DNA from: Taklimakanibacter sp049323275
Lineage (GTDB): Bacteria; Pseudomonadota; Alphaproteobacteria; Rhizobiales; Aestuariivirgaceae
Assembly: GCA_049323275.1 (NCBI GenBank)
Contig: JBMOOM010000127.1
Span: 124,001-188,000, forward strand
DNA length: 64,000 bases
Direction of reading: 5' to 3'
Positions 7,786-17,202 of the stretch are shown one piece after another. Below the pieces are notes generated by a model. The model ran no database searches. It was not told where the DNA came from and saw nothing but the letters and a program-made list of their open reading frames with translations. The position numbers were made by a program, and so were the translations under genes. The stretch's first letter is position 1. Every line of letters starts with the position of its first letter.

Positions 7786-8673
7786 ATGGAATTCTTCATT
7801 CAGCAGCTTGTCAACGCGATCAGCCTCGGCGGCATCTATGCGCTGCTGGCGCTCGGCCTCGCGGTGGTGTTCTCGATCGTCGGCCTCATCAATTTCGCCC
7901 ATGGCGAGCTGATGACGGTGGCGGGCTACGGGCTCTTCTTCGCCATCGGCGTGTCGCTCGGACTGCCGATCGCCATCGTCGTCGCCATCTTCGCCGCCGT
8001 CGCCATGGCGCTGCTGATCGAGCGCGTCGCCTTCCGGCCGATGCGCCGCGCCGATGTCACCGGCCTGCTGCTGACCAGCTTCGCGGTCAGCGTGATCCTG
8101 CGCGTTCTCTTCCAGAACGGCATCAGCGCCCGCGGCATGCCGGTGCCGATGCCGTCCGCGCTCGCCGGCAGCATCGATATGGGCTTTGCCCATATCGGCG
8201 TCATTCCGCTGCTGTCGATCGTCGCCACCGCCGTGTCGCTGGGCGGCCTGCTGCTGTTCCTCAAGCATACGGTGGTCGGCACCGCGATGCGCGCCGCGGC
8301 CCAGGACTTCGCCGTCGTGCGGCTGATGGGCATTCCGGCCAACCGCGTCGTGGCGGTCGCCTTCGCCGTCTCGGGCGTGCTGGCGGGCGTCGCCGCTTTC
8401 CTGTGGGTGGCGCAACGCGGCTCCGTCGATCCGCTGATGGGCTTCGTGCCGGTGCTGAAAGCCTTCGTCGCGGCGATCATCGGCGGTCTCGGCGGCCTGG
8501 CCGGCGCCGTCGCCGGCGGCTTCGTGCTGGGCTTCCTCGAAGTCGCCTGCCAGGCCTTCCTGCCGGCGGCGATCCTGCCCTATCGCGACGCCTTCGTGCT
8601 CGGCATCGTCATCCTCATCCTGGTGCTGCGGCCGGAAGGCCTGATCCCGGCCCAGACCGGCAAGCGCTCATGA
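7786..8673 (+). CDS. livH: Liv-type ABC transporter permease LivH
   Basis: A 295-residue, highly hydrophobic inner-membrane protein with about eight membrane segments and the LivH signature blocks LGGIYALLALGLAVVFSIVGLINFAHGELM near the start and AFVAAIIGGLGGLAGAVAGG near the end. It forms the translocation pore with the LivM half of the fusion. The GAGGGAAC site before the ATG lies just outside the palindromic element. The stop overlaps the aminotransferase start as ATGA, so the transporter and the enzyme are coupled. Confidence 0.92.
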   Translation: MEFFIQQLVNAISLGGIYALLALGLAVVFSIVGLINFAHGELMTVAGYGLFFAIGVSLGLPIAIVVAIFAAVAMALLIERVAFRPMRRADVTGLLLTSFAVSVILRVLFQNGISARGMPVPMPSALAGSIDMGFAHIGVIPLLSIVATAVSLGGLLLFLKHTVVGTAMRAAAQDFAVVRLMGIPANRVVAVAFAVSGVLAGVAAFLWVAQRGSVDPLMGFVPVLKAFVAAIIGGLGGLAGAVAGGFVLGFLEVACQAFLPAAILPYRDAFVLGIVILILVLRPEGLIPAQTGKRS

Positions 8674-9977
8674 CCGCCAATGATCTCTATGCCCGCGACG
8701 AAGCGGCGATCGGCAATCTGCAGAAATTGCGGTTCTTCCCCTCCGCCTTGACCGGCGGAAAGGGGACGCGGGTCATCGACCAGTCGGGACGCTCGCTGCT
8801 CGATCTCTCCGCCGCCTGGGGTGCGGCGGGCCTGGGCTACGGCCATCCGGCGCTGGTCGAGGCGGTGACCCGCGCCCTCGCCAATACCGCGGGCGCCAGC
8901 GTGCTTTCCTCGGCCAATCTGCCGGCGGTGGAACTGGCGGAAAGCCTGCTCGCCACGGTGCCGGAGATCGACGGCGCCAAGGTCTGGCTCGGCCATTCCG
9001 GATCGGACGCCAATGAGGCGATGTTCCGCGCAGTGACGGCGGCGACCGGACGCTCGCGCATCCTCGCTTTCGCCGGCGCCTATCACGGCGGCACCGCCGC
9101 CTCGATGGCGATCTCGGGCCACAGCGTGCAGACCCACGCGGCGCGCCATGCCGGCCTGACCCTCATTCCCTATCCGGCGCTGTCGCGGCCTTTCATGGGC
9201 GATCCGACCGGCGGGCGCGTGCTCGAGCTGGTCGCGCATCTGCTCAAGACCACCTGTCCCGGAGAGCAGGTCGCGGCGCTTTTCATCGAGCCGATCCAGT
9301 CCGATGGCGGCATGATCGTGCCGCCGCCCGGCTTCCTGAAGGAACTGGTGGCGCTGTGCCGGCGTTACGGCATCCTGATCGTCAGCGACGAGGTGAAGGT
9401 CGGTCTGGCCCGCACCGGCAGAATGCACGCCTATGCGTTTGACGATTTCGTTCCCGACATCGTCTGCTTCGGCAAGGGCCTGGGCGGCGGCCTGCCGCTC
9501 GCCGCTGCGGTGGCGCCGGCGCGTATTCTCGATTTCGCCTCGTCCTTCGCGATGCAGACCCTGCACGGCAACCCCATCTCGGCGGCCGCCGGCCTCGCGG
9601 TGCTCGACACTATCAAGCGCGACAGATTGGCGGACAATGCCGCTTCGGTCGGAAGTTATCTGATGGATGGCCTCGAGAAACTGCAGCAGCGTCATCGGAT
9701 GATCAGGGAGGTGCGCGGCCGCGGCCTGGCCATCGGCATCGAGCTCGATCCCGACCGCGCCCGGCGTTATGCGGCCAAGACCGTCTATCGCGCCTTCGAG
9801 CTCGGCCTCGTCCTTTATTATGTCGGGCTCGAGTCGAATGTGCTGGAGCTCACCCCGCCGCTCATCTTGACGAAGCACGATGTCGATGGGGCGCTCGCCA
9901 TTCTCGACCGGAGCCTGGCCGATGTGGAAGCCGGCGCGGTCAGCGATCAGACGATCGCACCCTTCGCCGGCTGGTAA
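8670..9977 (+). CDS. Class III pyridoxal-phosphate aminotransferase
   Basis: A 435-residue cytoplasmic PLP enzyme of the ornithine/GABA/omega-amino-acid aminotransferase class. The PLP-phosphate segment GHSGSDANEAMFRA, the pyridine-nitrogen Asp in VSDEVKVGLARTG (about residue 240) and the Schiff-base Lys in CFGKGLGGGLPLA (about residue 269) are all present. Typical members move the amino group of an omega-amino acid or diamine to 2-oxoglutarate or pyruvate. The start at 8670 overlaps livH by four bases; the longer open frame upstream is livH read in another frame. Being last in the transporter operon suggests it acts on the imported compound or a derivative. Confidence 0.9.
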   Translation: MTANDLYARDEAAIGNLQKLRFFPSALTGGKGTRVIDQSGRSLLDLSAAWGAAGLGYGHPALVEAVTRALANTAGASVLSSANLPAVELAESLLATVPEIDGAKVWLGHSGSDANEAMFRAVTAATGRSRILAFAGAYHGGTAASMAISGHSVQTHAARHAGLTLIPYPALSRPFMGDPTGGRVLELVAHLLKTTCPGEQVAALFIEPIQSDGGMIVPPPGFLKELVALCRRYGILIVSDEVKVGLARTGRMHAYAFDDFVPDIVCFGKGLGGGLPLAAAVAPARILDFASSFAMQTLHGNPISAAAGLAVLDTIKRDRLADNAASVGSYLMDGLEKLQQRHRMIREVRGRGLAIGIELDPDRARRYAAKTVYRAFELGLVLYYVGLESNVLELTPPLILTKHDVDGALAILDRSLADVEAGAVSDQTIAPFAGW

Positions 9978-9980
9978 GGG

Positions 9981-10979
9981 TCACGGCTTCACGAGATCCT
10001 TCAGGATGCCGGCGGCGATTTCGAGCGAGCGCCGGCGCGCCTGGTGATCGAAGATATGGCCGGTGACGATGAGCTCGTCGATCTGGGTCTGTGCCAGAAA
10101 TCCCTCGATGCCGCTTTTCACCTTGTCGCGCGCGCCGACGAAGGAATAGACGAGCGAGTGATCGACATTCGCCTTCTCCAGCGGATTGGCGAAGCTGTCG
10201 ATGTCGTCGATGGGCGGCGGCAGTTGCCCGGGCTGGCCGCGCCGCAGCCGGATGAAGGCCTGCTGCAACGAGGTGAAGATGCGCCGGGCCTCGTCATCGC
10301 TGTCGGCCGCGATGATGTTGGCGGCGGCTGCCACATAGGGCTTGTCGAGCTGCCGCGAGGGCTGGAAGCGCTCGCGATAGATGGCGATGGCCTGCATCAG
10401 CGAGTCGGGTGCGAAATGCGAGGCGAAGGCGAAGGGAAGGCCCAGATGCGCCGCGAGCTGCGCGCCGAAGAGGCTCGACCCCAGAATCCATAACGGCACT
10501 TTCAAACCGGCGCCCGGCACGGCGCGGATCTTCTGGCCGGGATCCGGATCGTCGAAATAGATCTGCAATTCGACGACGTCCTGCGGGAACTGGTCGGCGG
10601 CGGTGGCGGGATCGCGGCGCAAGGCGCGCGCGGTGAGCATGTCCGTTCCGGGGGCGCGGCCGAGGCCCAGGTCGATGCGGCCCGGGTAAAGAGACTCGAG
10701 GGTGCCGAACTGCTCGGCAATGACGAGAGGCGCGTGATTGGGCAGCATGACGCCGGCCGAGCCGACGCGGATGGTCCTGGTGCCGCCCGCCACATAGCCG
10801 ATCACCACCGCGGTCGCGGCACTGGCGATGCCGCTCATATTGTGATGCTCGGCCAGCCAGAAGCGCTTGTAGCCCAGGCTCTCGGCATGGCGCGCCAGAT
10901 CGAGCGAATTGCGCAGAGCGTCAGCGGCTTTTGCCCCTTCGGCGATGGGCGCAAGGTCGAGCATGGAATAGGCGATCAT
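9981..10979 (-). CDS. LLM-class flavin-dependent oxidoreductase, YhbW-like
   Basis: A 332-residue protein of the bacterial-luciferase-like monooxygenase superfamily, closest in pattern to E. coli YhbW and the MsnO8-type group: SMLDLAPIAEG at the N-terminus, the WLAEHHNM block near residue 45, and GTLESLYPGRIDLGLGRAPGTD. Such enzymes use reduced FMN; substrates of this subgroup are mostly unknown. The ATG at 10979 begins the conserved family N-terminus and the upstream extension is not coding-like. It is convergent with the aminotransferase with three bases between them, and divergent from glpK. Confidence 0.85.
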   Translation of the reverse strand: MIAYSMLDLAPIAEGAKAADALRNSLDLARHAESLGYKRFWLAEHHNMSGIASAATAVVIGYVAGGTRTIRVGSAGVMLPNHAPLVIAEQFGTLESLYPGRIDLGLGRAPGTDMLTARALRRDPATAADQFPQDVVELQIYFDDPDPGQKIRAVPGAGLKVPLWILGSSLFGAQLAAHLGLPFAFASHFAPDSLMQAIAIYRERFQPSRQLDKPYVAAAANIIAADSDDEARRIFTSLQQAFIRLRRGQPGQLPPPIDDIDSFANPLEKANVDHSLVYSFVGARDKVKSGIEGFLAQTQIDELIVTGHIFDHQARRRSLEIAAGILKDLVKP

Positions 10980-11151
10980 GGGGAAACCTGAGGGTCGCGT
11001 GCGGGAATGTGAAGATGGGGGTTGGCCCCGCGATCTGCAATGCTCCCATCGCATGGCTCATATTTGCGGGCTTGTACATTCCGGTTTTGCTTTTGCACGT
11101 GCCGTGGCAATGTGCCGGCCCCGCCTGCCGTAAGGACCGCCTGAAACGCCC

Positions 11152-12645
11152 ATGCCGCGCCCGCACGAGATCATCCTTGGCATCGATCAGGGCACGACCA
11201 ACACCAAGGTGGTGGCGCTCAATAGCGATGGCGTGATCCTGGCCGACGCGGTGCGCCCGATCGCAACTTCCGCACCCGAGCCCGGCTTCGTCGAGCAGGA
11301 CGCAAGCGCCATGGTTGCCAATGTGCTCGCCTGCATCCGCGAATTGCTGGAGCGGCTGGCGCTCCGGCCGTCGCAGGTTCTGGCCCTCGGCATCTCCAAC
11401 CAGACCGAGACATTGGTGGTCTGGGACAGGACGACCGGTCATCCCGTCATGCCGGCCATCGTCTGGCAGTGCCGGCGCGGCGCGGAGGAGCTCGAGCGGC
11501 TGAGAAGCGATGACAGCTTGCGCCTCATCCGTGCGCGCACCGGGCTCGATCTCGACCCGACCTTCACCGCCGGCAAGCTGCATTGGCTGAAGCGCAACAG
11601 GCCCGGGATCTGGCAGGGCCTCCGTGACGGGCGTCTGCGCTGGGGAACGGTCGACTGCTGGCTCATCTGGGCGCTGAGCCAAGGCGGAATCTGGGCGACC
11701 GAGCCCGGCAATGCGTCGCGGACCATGCTGTTCGATATCGCGCAGTTGTCTTGGGACAAGGATCTCTGCGCGCTGTTCGATCTCGACCTCGCTGATTTTC
11801 CGGAGGTGCGCCGCTCCGACGGCGATTTCGGGACGGCGAGTGCGGAATTGCTCGGCGCCGCCATCCCGATCCGCGGCGTGATGGGCGACCAGCAGGCGGC
11901 TTTGTTCGGCCATGGCTGTTTTGCGGCGCGTGAGCTCAAGGTGACCTACGGCACCGGCGCCTTCCTTTGGATGAATGCCGGGACAAGGCCGCCGGAATCG
12001 GCGGGCGACGGCATCATCCGCACGATCGCCTGGCAGACCGATCAGACCTGCTACGCCTATGAAGGCTTCGTGATGTATGCCGGCAAGATTCTCGACTGGC
12101 TGAGCGGGCGCCTGTCGGTCGAAGGCCGCGGCGCCGCGGTGGCCGCTCTGGCCGAGACGACAGGCACGAGCGGCGAGGTTCTCCTGGTCCCGGCTTTCCA
12201 GGGGCTCGCATCACCCTGGTGGCAGCCGGATGTGCGCGCCGCGCTGCTGGGCCTGAGCGAGGCGACGGACAAAGGCCAGATCGCCCATGCCGGCCTCGAG
12301 GCCGTCTGTTTTCAGATCCGCGCCGTGCTCGATCGGCTGAGCGGCGGCGCGCCGCTGCCGATGGTGAAGACCGATGGCAGCATGACACGCTCGGCCTATT
12401 TCAACCGAATGCAGGCGAGCGTGCTGGGCACACCGCTGTTCGTGTCGGCCTCCGATGCGATGACGCCCTTCGGCTGCGCCTTGATGGCGGGCCTGGGGGC
12501 AGGCCGCTGGGCCTCGCTCGATGACTTGCGCAAGATTCCACGGCCCGGCGAAACGGTTTCGCCGTCGTCATCCTATCAACGTGCATATGAAGACTGGACC
12601 AGAGCCGTGGATCTCCTGATCGAAGGCTATGGCAGGGGGCGATAA
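11152..12645 (+). CDS. glpK: Glycerol kinase (FGGY family carbohydrate kinase)
   Basis: A 497-residue cytoplasmic kinase that phosphorylates glycerol to sn-glycerol 3-phosphate. The N-terminal phosphate loop GIDQGTTNTK (residues 10-18), the GDQQAALFGH segment (about 245) and the second FGGY ATPase half with LKVTYGTGAF are present, and the length is typical. Adjacency to glpD supports glycerol rather than another polyol; the EGFVMYAGKILDWL region and the catalytic GDQ are consistent. No glycerol facilitator or ABC transporter is beside it, so glycerol entry is encoded elsewhere or occurs by diffusion. The 172-base divergent region before it (10980-11151) must hold its promoter, but I see no clear one. 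Confidence 0.88.
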   Translation: MPRPHEIILGIDQGTTNTKVVALNSDGVILADAVRPIATSAPEPGFVEQDASAMVANVLACIRELLERLALRPSQVLALGISNQTETLVVWDRTTGHPVMPAIVWQCRRGAEELERLRSDDSLRLIRARTGLDLDPTFTAGKLHWLKRNRPGIWQGLRDGRLRWGTVDCWLIWALSQGGIWATEPGNASRTMLFDIAQLSWDKDLCALFDLDLADFPEVRRSDGDFGTASAELLGAAIPIRGVMGDQQAALFGHGCFAARELKVTYGTGAFLWMNAGTRPPESAGDGIIRTIAWQTDQTCYAYEGFVMYAGKILDWLSGRLSVEGRGAAVAALAETTGTSGEVLLVPAFQGLASPWWQPDVRAALLGLSEATDKGQIAHAGLEAVCFQIRAVLDRLSGGAPLPMVKTDGSMTRSAYFNRMQASVLGTPLFVSASDAMTPFGCALMAGLGAGRWASLDDLRKIPRPGETVSPSSSYQRAYEDWTRAVDLLIEGYGRGR

Positions 12646-12646
12646 A

Positions 12647-14176
12647 GTGACTGACCAGAATAAGATCTATGACCTCTTCGTCATCGGCGGAGGCGTCAAT
12701 GGCGCGGCGATCGCGTGCGATGCGGCGGGGCGAGGTCTCGCCGTCGGCCTGTGCGAGATGCAGGATTTCGCCGAAGGCACATCGTCGCGGTCCTCCAAGC
12801 TCATTCATGGCGGCCTGCGTTATCTCGAGACCTACGACTTCAAGCTGGTGCGCGATGCCTTGCTCGAACGCGAGATCCTGATGCGGCGCACGCCGCATCT
12901 CGTCTGGCCGCTGCGTCTGGTGCTGCCCTATGTGGCGAGCCAGCGGCCGCGCTGGATGATCCGCCTCGGGCTCCTTTTCTACGATTATCTGGCCAGCCGC
13001 AAAGTGCTGAAGCGCTCGGAAGCGATCGATCTCAGGACGCATCCGGCGGGTGTCGCCTTGAAGAGCGATTACCGCCATGCCTTCGCCTATTCCGATTGCC
13101 GGGGCGATGATGCGCGTCTCGTCATCGCCAATCTTCTCGGCGCCAAACGCAGCAGCGCCGTGATCTGGCCGCGCCATCGGTTCGTGACGGCGGCACGCGA
13201 CGGCGACCTGTGGCGCATCACGCTCGAAAGAGTGAGCGATGGAAGGCCGTTCACGCTCGAAGCTCGCGCCCTGGTCAACGCCGCTGGTCCCTGGGTCGTC
13301 GATGTGGCGGGCAAGATGAAGATCCCGGTCGGGCGCAAATTGCGTCTGGTGCGCGGCAGCCACATCGTCGTGCCGCGGCAATGGGAGGGCGAGCACGGCT
13401 ATTTCCTGCAGACGCAGGATGGCCGACTGATGGAAGCCTTTCCCTATGAGCGCGATTTCACCTCCATCGGCACGACCGACGAGCCCTGGGAGGATGCGCC
13501 GGAGAAGGTGGCGATCTCGGACAAGGAGATCGACTACATGCTGGCCGAGGTGAATGCGTTCCTCAAAGTCCCGGTGACGCGCGCCGACATCGTGTGGAGC
13601 TATTCCGGCGTGCGGCCGCTGTTCGAAACGGGGGGCGGGCGCGACGGCGATCTCTCCACCTTGACGCGCGATTATTCCTTCGAGATCGACCACCAGCCGG
13701 GCCGGGCGCCGGTGCTCACCGTCTTTGGAGGCAAGCTCACCACGCATCGCCGCCTTGCGGAACATGCAATGCAGAAGCTCTGCGCAGTGATGCCTTGGCC
13801 CGCCGAGAGCCCGTCGCGCACCGACATATTGCCGGGCGGCGATATGGGGAAGGGCGGCATCGAGGCCTATCGCAAGAGCTTCAAGCAGCGCTTCCCGTGG
13901 CTCGAGGAAACGCAGGCGGATCGCTATGTCCGGCAATTCGGCACCCGCGCCGAGGAAATGCTGAAAGGGGCGGAGAAGCTCGCCGATCTGGGCCTGCTGA
14001 TCGGCGCCGATCTCCATCAGAGAGAGGTCGATTACCTTTTGGATACCGAATGGGCGCTGACCATCGAAGACATCATCTGGCGGCGCAGCAAATTGGGCCT
14101 TCGTCTTTCTCCGGTTGAGATCGGCCGGCTCGCCGCCTACCTGAAAGACAGGTCCACCTCTCCATTATCCCTCTAG
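12647..14176 (+). CDS. glpD: Aerobic glycerol-3-phosphate dehydrogenase
   Basis: A 509-residue FAD enzyme, peripheral on the inner membrane, oxidising glycerol 3-phosphate to dihydroxyacetone phosphate and passing electrons to quinone. The FAD-binding VIGGGVNGAAIACDAAGRG (about residues 12-30) and the GlpD signature GTSSRSSKLIHGGLRYLE are present, with a C-terminal helical domain as in full-length enzymes. I chose the GTG at 12647, with AGGGGG seven bases upstream; an ATG at 12629 lies inside the glpK 3' end. It follows glpK by one base and is surely co-transcribed. Confidence 0.92.
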   Translation: MTDQNKIYDLFVIGGGVNGAAIACDAAGRGLAVGLCEMQDFAEGTSSRSSKLIHGGLRYLETYDFKLVRDALLEREILMRRTPHLVWPLRLVLPYVASQRPRWMIRLGLLFYDYLASRKVLKRSEAIDLRTHPAGVALKSDYRHAFAYSDCRGDDARLVIANLLGAKRSSAVIWPRHRFVTAARDGDLWRITLERVSDGRPFTLEARALVNAAGPWVVDVAGKMKIPVGRKLRLVRGSHIVVPRQWEGEHGYFLQTQDGRLMEAFPYERDFTSIGTTDEPWEDAPEKVAISDKEIDYMLAEVNAFLKVPVTRADIVWSYSGVRPLFETGGGRDGDLSTLTRDYSFEIDHQPGRAPVLTVFGGKLTTHRRLAEHAMQKLCAVMPWPAESPSRTDILPGGDMGKGGIEAYRKSFKQRFPWLEETQADRYVRQFGTRAEEMLKGAEKLADLGLLIGADLHQREVDYLLDTEWALTIEDIIWRRSKLGLRLSPVEIGRLAAYLKDRSTSPLSL

Positions 14177-14189
14177 AAGCGAGCTTGCC

Positions 14190-14894
14190 ATGATCGATCT
14201 CTATTATTGGACGACGCCCAACGGCCACAAGATCACGATGTTTCTGGAAGAGGCGGGGCTTCCCTATCGTCTCATCCCGATCGATATCGGCAAGGGCGAG
14301 CAGTTCAAGCCGGATTTTCTGGCCATCGCCGCGAACAACCGCATTCCGGCGATCGTCGATACCAAGCCGGGCAAAGGAGGGAAGCCGATCTCGCTCTTCG
14401 AGTCGGGCGCTATCCTGCTTTATCTCGCCGAGAAGACCGGCAAGTTCATTCCGGCCGATCTCGCCGGGCGCGCCGAGGTGCTGCAATGGCTGTTCTGGCA
14501 GATGGGCGGGCTCGGGCCCATGGCCGGCCAGAACCATCACTTCCGGAACTACTCCAATGAAAAGATCACCTATGCGATCGAGCGCTACACCAAGGAGACG
14601 AACCGTCTCTATGGCGTGCTCAACAAACGTCTCGCCGACCGTGCTTTCGTCGCCGGCGACGACTATTCGATCGCCGACATGGCGTCCTATCCGTGGATCG
14701 TGCCCTATGAGCGCCAGGGCCAGGATCTGGACGACTTCCCGCACCTGAAGCGCTGGTTCGAGGCCATACGCGCAAGGCCCGGAACGATCGCCGCCTATGA
14801 TCTGGTGAAGACCGTCAACCCGATGGCCGGCAAGCCGATGACGGAAGAAGAGAAGAAGATCCTCTTCGGCCAGACGGCGGCGGTGGTGCGGTAG
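14190..14894 (+). CDS. Glutathione S-transferase family protein, YfcG-like
   Basis: A 234-residue protein with an N-terminal thioredoxin-like domain (LYYWTTPNGHKITMFLEEAGLPY, then ESGAILLYLAEKTG for the glutathione gamma-glutamyl site) and a C-terminal helical domain ending in SIADMASYPWIVPYERQGQ. The TPNGHK pattern is typical of the YfcG/YghU (Nu-class) group, which act as disulfide-bond oxidoreductases with glutathione. It lies 13 bases after glpD and may be co-transcribed, though no link to glycerol use is known. Its stop abuts the stop of the convergent exporter gene with no gap. Confidence 0.88.
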   Translation: MIDLYYWTTPNGHKITMFLEEAGLPYRLIPIDIGKGEQFKPDFLAIAANNRIPAIVDTKPGKGGKPISLFESGAILLYLAEKTGKFIPADLAGRAEVLQWLFWQMGGLGPMAGQNHHFRNYSNEKITYAIERYTKETNRLYGVLNKRLADRAFVAGDDYSIADMASYPWIVPYERQGQDLDDFPHLKRWFEAIRARPGTIAAYDLVKTVNPMAGKPMTEEEKKILFGQTAAVVR

Positions 14895-16001
14895 TCATTC
14901 GAGGCGGCTTCGGAACAGCCACGCCGCGGCGCTCAGCGTGAAGAGGGCGATGAGCGCCAGCGGCACGGTATTGTGGAGGACCTCGCTGAGCGGGATGTCC
15001 TTGAGAAACACGCCCTTCACCACCACCAGGAAATAACGCAGCGGATTGACATAGGTGACGGGCTGCAGCCATTCCGGCATGTTCTCGATCGGGGTGGCGA
15101 AGCCCGACAGAAGCACCGCCGGCACCATGAAGACGAAGGCGCCGAGGATCGCCTGCTGCTGCGTCATCGACAGCGACGAGATGAAGAGGCCGATGCCGAC
15201 GACCGAGGCCAGATAGAAGAGGGCGCTGCCATAAAGGAGCAGCAGCGAGCCGCGCAGCGGGATCTCGAAGAAGAACACCGCGGTCAGCACATAGATGGTG
15301 ATGTGGAACAGGCCGATCAGCATCGGCGGCGCGAGCTTGCCGATCAGTATTTCATGGGTGCGCAGCGGCGAGACCATGAGCTGGTCGAAGGTGCCTAGCT
15401 CGCGTTCGCGCGCCACCGACAGCGCCGTCACGATGAGGCCGATGAGCAGCGCGATGATGGCGACGAGGCTCGGCACGGTGAACCAGATATAGGTGAGATT
15501 GGGGTTGAACCAGTTGCGCGCCACGATGGTGACCGTGGCCGAAAGCTGGCGCGGCGTGGCGAGGTCGGCGGCGAGCCGGTTGATGATCTGGCTCAGATAG
15601 CCGGCGACGATCTGCGAGGCGTTGGAGCGCCGGCCGTCGAGGATGACCTGCACGTCGCCCGCTGTCCCGGAGCCCAGGGCGCGCGAGAAATCGGGCCCGA
15701 TCTGAACGGCCGCGATCACCTCCTGGCGGTCGATGAGGTCGTGAACTTTCCTCTCATCGTCGGTGCGGATGATCCGGCGGAAGCTCGGCGCACCCGCGAT
15801 GCGCTGGATCAGCTCATGGCCCCATTTGCCGCTGTCGCGGTTGAGGACGACGATATCGACATTCGTCACTTCCAGCGTCGCCGCATAGGAGAAGACGAAG
15901 AGCTGCAGGATCGGCGGCACGATGATGACCAGCCGCCCGCGCGGATCGCGCAGGATCGCCAGCAGCTCCTTGACGATCAAGGCATGGATGCGGCCCCACA
16001 T
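14895..16001 (-). CDS. ybhR: ABC-2 type exporter permease, YbhR-like
   Basis: A 368-residue inner-membrane protein: one N-terminal membrane segment, a large periplasmic loop (about residues 45-175), then a block of five hydrophobic segments, as in ABC2_membrane_3 proteins such as YbhR/YhhJ. It is the second permease of the heterodimeric exporter. In E. coli YbhFSR is linked to drug tolerance and Na+/H+ export; the substrate here is unknown. It is last of four leftward genes, one base after ybhS. Confidence 0.86.
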   Translation of the reverse strand: MWGRIHALIVKELLAILRDPRGRLVIIVPPILQLFVFSYAATLEVTNVDIVVLNRDSGKWGHELIQRIAGAPSFRRIIRTDDERKVHDLIDRQEVIAAVQIGPDFSRALGSGTAGDVQVILDGRRSNASQIVAGYLSQIINRLAADLATPRQLSATVTIVARNWFNPNLTYIWFTVPSLVAIIALLIGLIVTALSVARERELGTFDQLMVSPLRTHEILIGKLAPPMLIGLFHITIYVLTAVFFFEIPLRGSLLLLYGSALFYLASVVGIGLFISSLSMTQQQAILGAFVFMVPAVLLSGFATPIENMPEWLQPVTYVNPLRYFLVVVKGVFLKDIPLSEVLHNTVPLALIALFTLSAAAWLFRSRLE

Positions 16002-16002
16002 G

Positions 16003-17127
16003 TCAGGCGAGCCTCTTGCGCGTGCTGCGGGCGGCGAGGCCGAGAAACACGACGCCCGCCAGCAGCATGATGGCGATGTTGCGCAGGAAGAGCGGCCAGA
16101 TGTCGCCGGCGAGAAATACCGTCTGCAGGCTGGGGATCAGATAGCGCGCCGGCACGATGGCGCTGACCCACTGGATGACCGTCGGCATCGAGCCGATCTC
16201 GAACAGGAAGCCGGACAGGAGGAAGGCGGGCAGGAAGGCCGAGAGCAGCGCCAGTTGCGAGGCGAGGAACTGGTTGCGCGTCGCCGCCGAGATGAGAAGG
16301 CCCTGGCCGAGCGCCGGCAGGAGGAAGGCGGCCGAGATGGCGTAGAGCGCCAGAAGCGAGCCGCGGAAGGGCACGCCGAACAGGATGACGGCGACCAGCA
16401 CGCAGAGCGTCATCGAGGTGATGGCGAGGATGAAATAGGGCAGGATCTTGCCGGCGAGCAGCTCGGCGGCGGTGACCGGCGTCGCCATCATCGCCTCCAT
16501 CGTGCCGCGCTCCCATTCGCGCGCCACGACGAGGGCGGTGAGCAAGGTGCCGATCAGCGTCATCACGATGGCGATCGAGCCCGGCACCAGGAAATTGCGG
16601 CTGGTGAGCTCGGGGTTGAACCAGAAGCGCTGTTCGACAGTGATGCCGGGCGGCTCGGCCTGGGTCTCGCTGGCGCGCTGCCGCATCCAGGTGGCGACCA
16701 CCCCCTGCACATAGTTCTGGACGAAGCTCGCCGTGTTGGGATCGGTTCCGTCGACGATCACCTGGATCTGCGGACGAGTGTGGGCCATGAAATCACCGGC
16801 GAAGGTCGCCGGGATGACGGCGATGCCACGCACCTCGCCGACGACGAGCGCCTCCTCGAAATCGCGCCGGTCGCGGCCCATCTTCACCTCGAAATAGCGC
16901 GAGGCGGAGAAGCTCGCCGCGAGATCCTGGGTGAGCGGCGTCATCTCCTCGACCACGACGCCGAGCCGGGTGCGCGTCGCGTCGAGCGACACGCCATAGC
17001 CGAACAGGAACAGGAGGATCAGCGGCAGCACGAAAGCGATGAGGATGCTGCTCGGATCGCGCAGGATCTGATAGGTCTCCTTGCGCATGAGAGCCGAGAG
17101 GCGGCGGAGGGAGGTGGAGTCGCTCAT
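16003..17127 (-). CDS. ybhS: ABC-2 type exporter permease, YbhS-like
   Basis: A 374-residue inner-membrane permease with the same layout as its neighbour: N-terminal membrane segment near residues 25-45 (ILIAFVLPLILLFLFGYGVS), periplasmic domain, and C-terminal membrane block containing the REWERGTMEAMMATPV coupling segment. It pairs with the YbhR-like protein. A 117-base gap containing a degenerate repeat separates it from the ATPase gene upstream. Confidence 0.86.
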   Translation of the reverse strand: MSDSTSLRRLSALMRKETYQILRDPSSILIAFVLPLILLFLFGYGVSLDATRTRLGVVVEEMTPLTQDLAASFSASRYFEVKMGRDRRDFEEALVVGEVRGIAVIPATFAGDFMAHTRPQIQVIVDGTDPNTASFVQNYVQGVVATWMRQRASETQAEPPGITVEQRFWFNPELTSRNFLVPGSIAIVMTLIGTLLTALVVAREWERGTMEAMMATPVTAAELLAGKILPYFILAITSMTLCVLVAVILFGVPFRGSLLALYAISAAFLLPALGQGLLISAATRNQFLASQLALLSAFLPAFLLSGFLFEIGSMPTVIQWVSAIVPARYLIPSLQTVFLAGDIWPLFLRNIAIMLLAGVVFLGLAARSTRKRLA

Positions 17128-17202
17128 GTCACTTCCACCTGCGAACTTTTTCCGTCATCTTCCCTTCACCAGCCGCAATTCGGGCGCTTCTGCAAAGGTC
17201 TC

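Noticed and set aside
5739..7799. A 686-residue open frame on the minus strand across the Liv operon
   Set aside because: It mirrors well-supported livMG, binding-protein and livF genes, is rich in Arg, Gly and Asp repeats typical of antisense frames in high-GC DNA, and has no recognisable domain.
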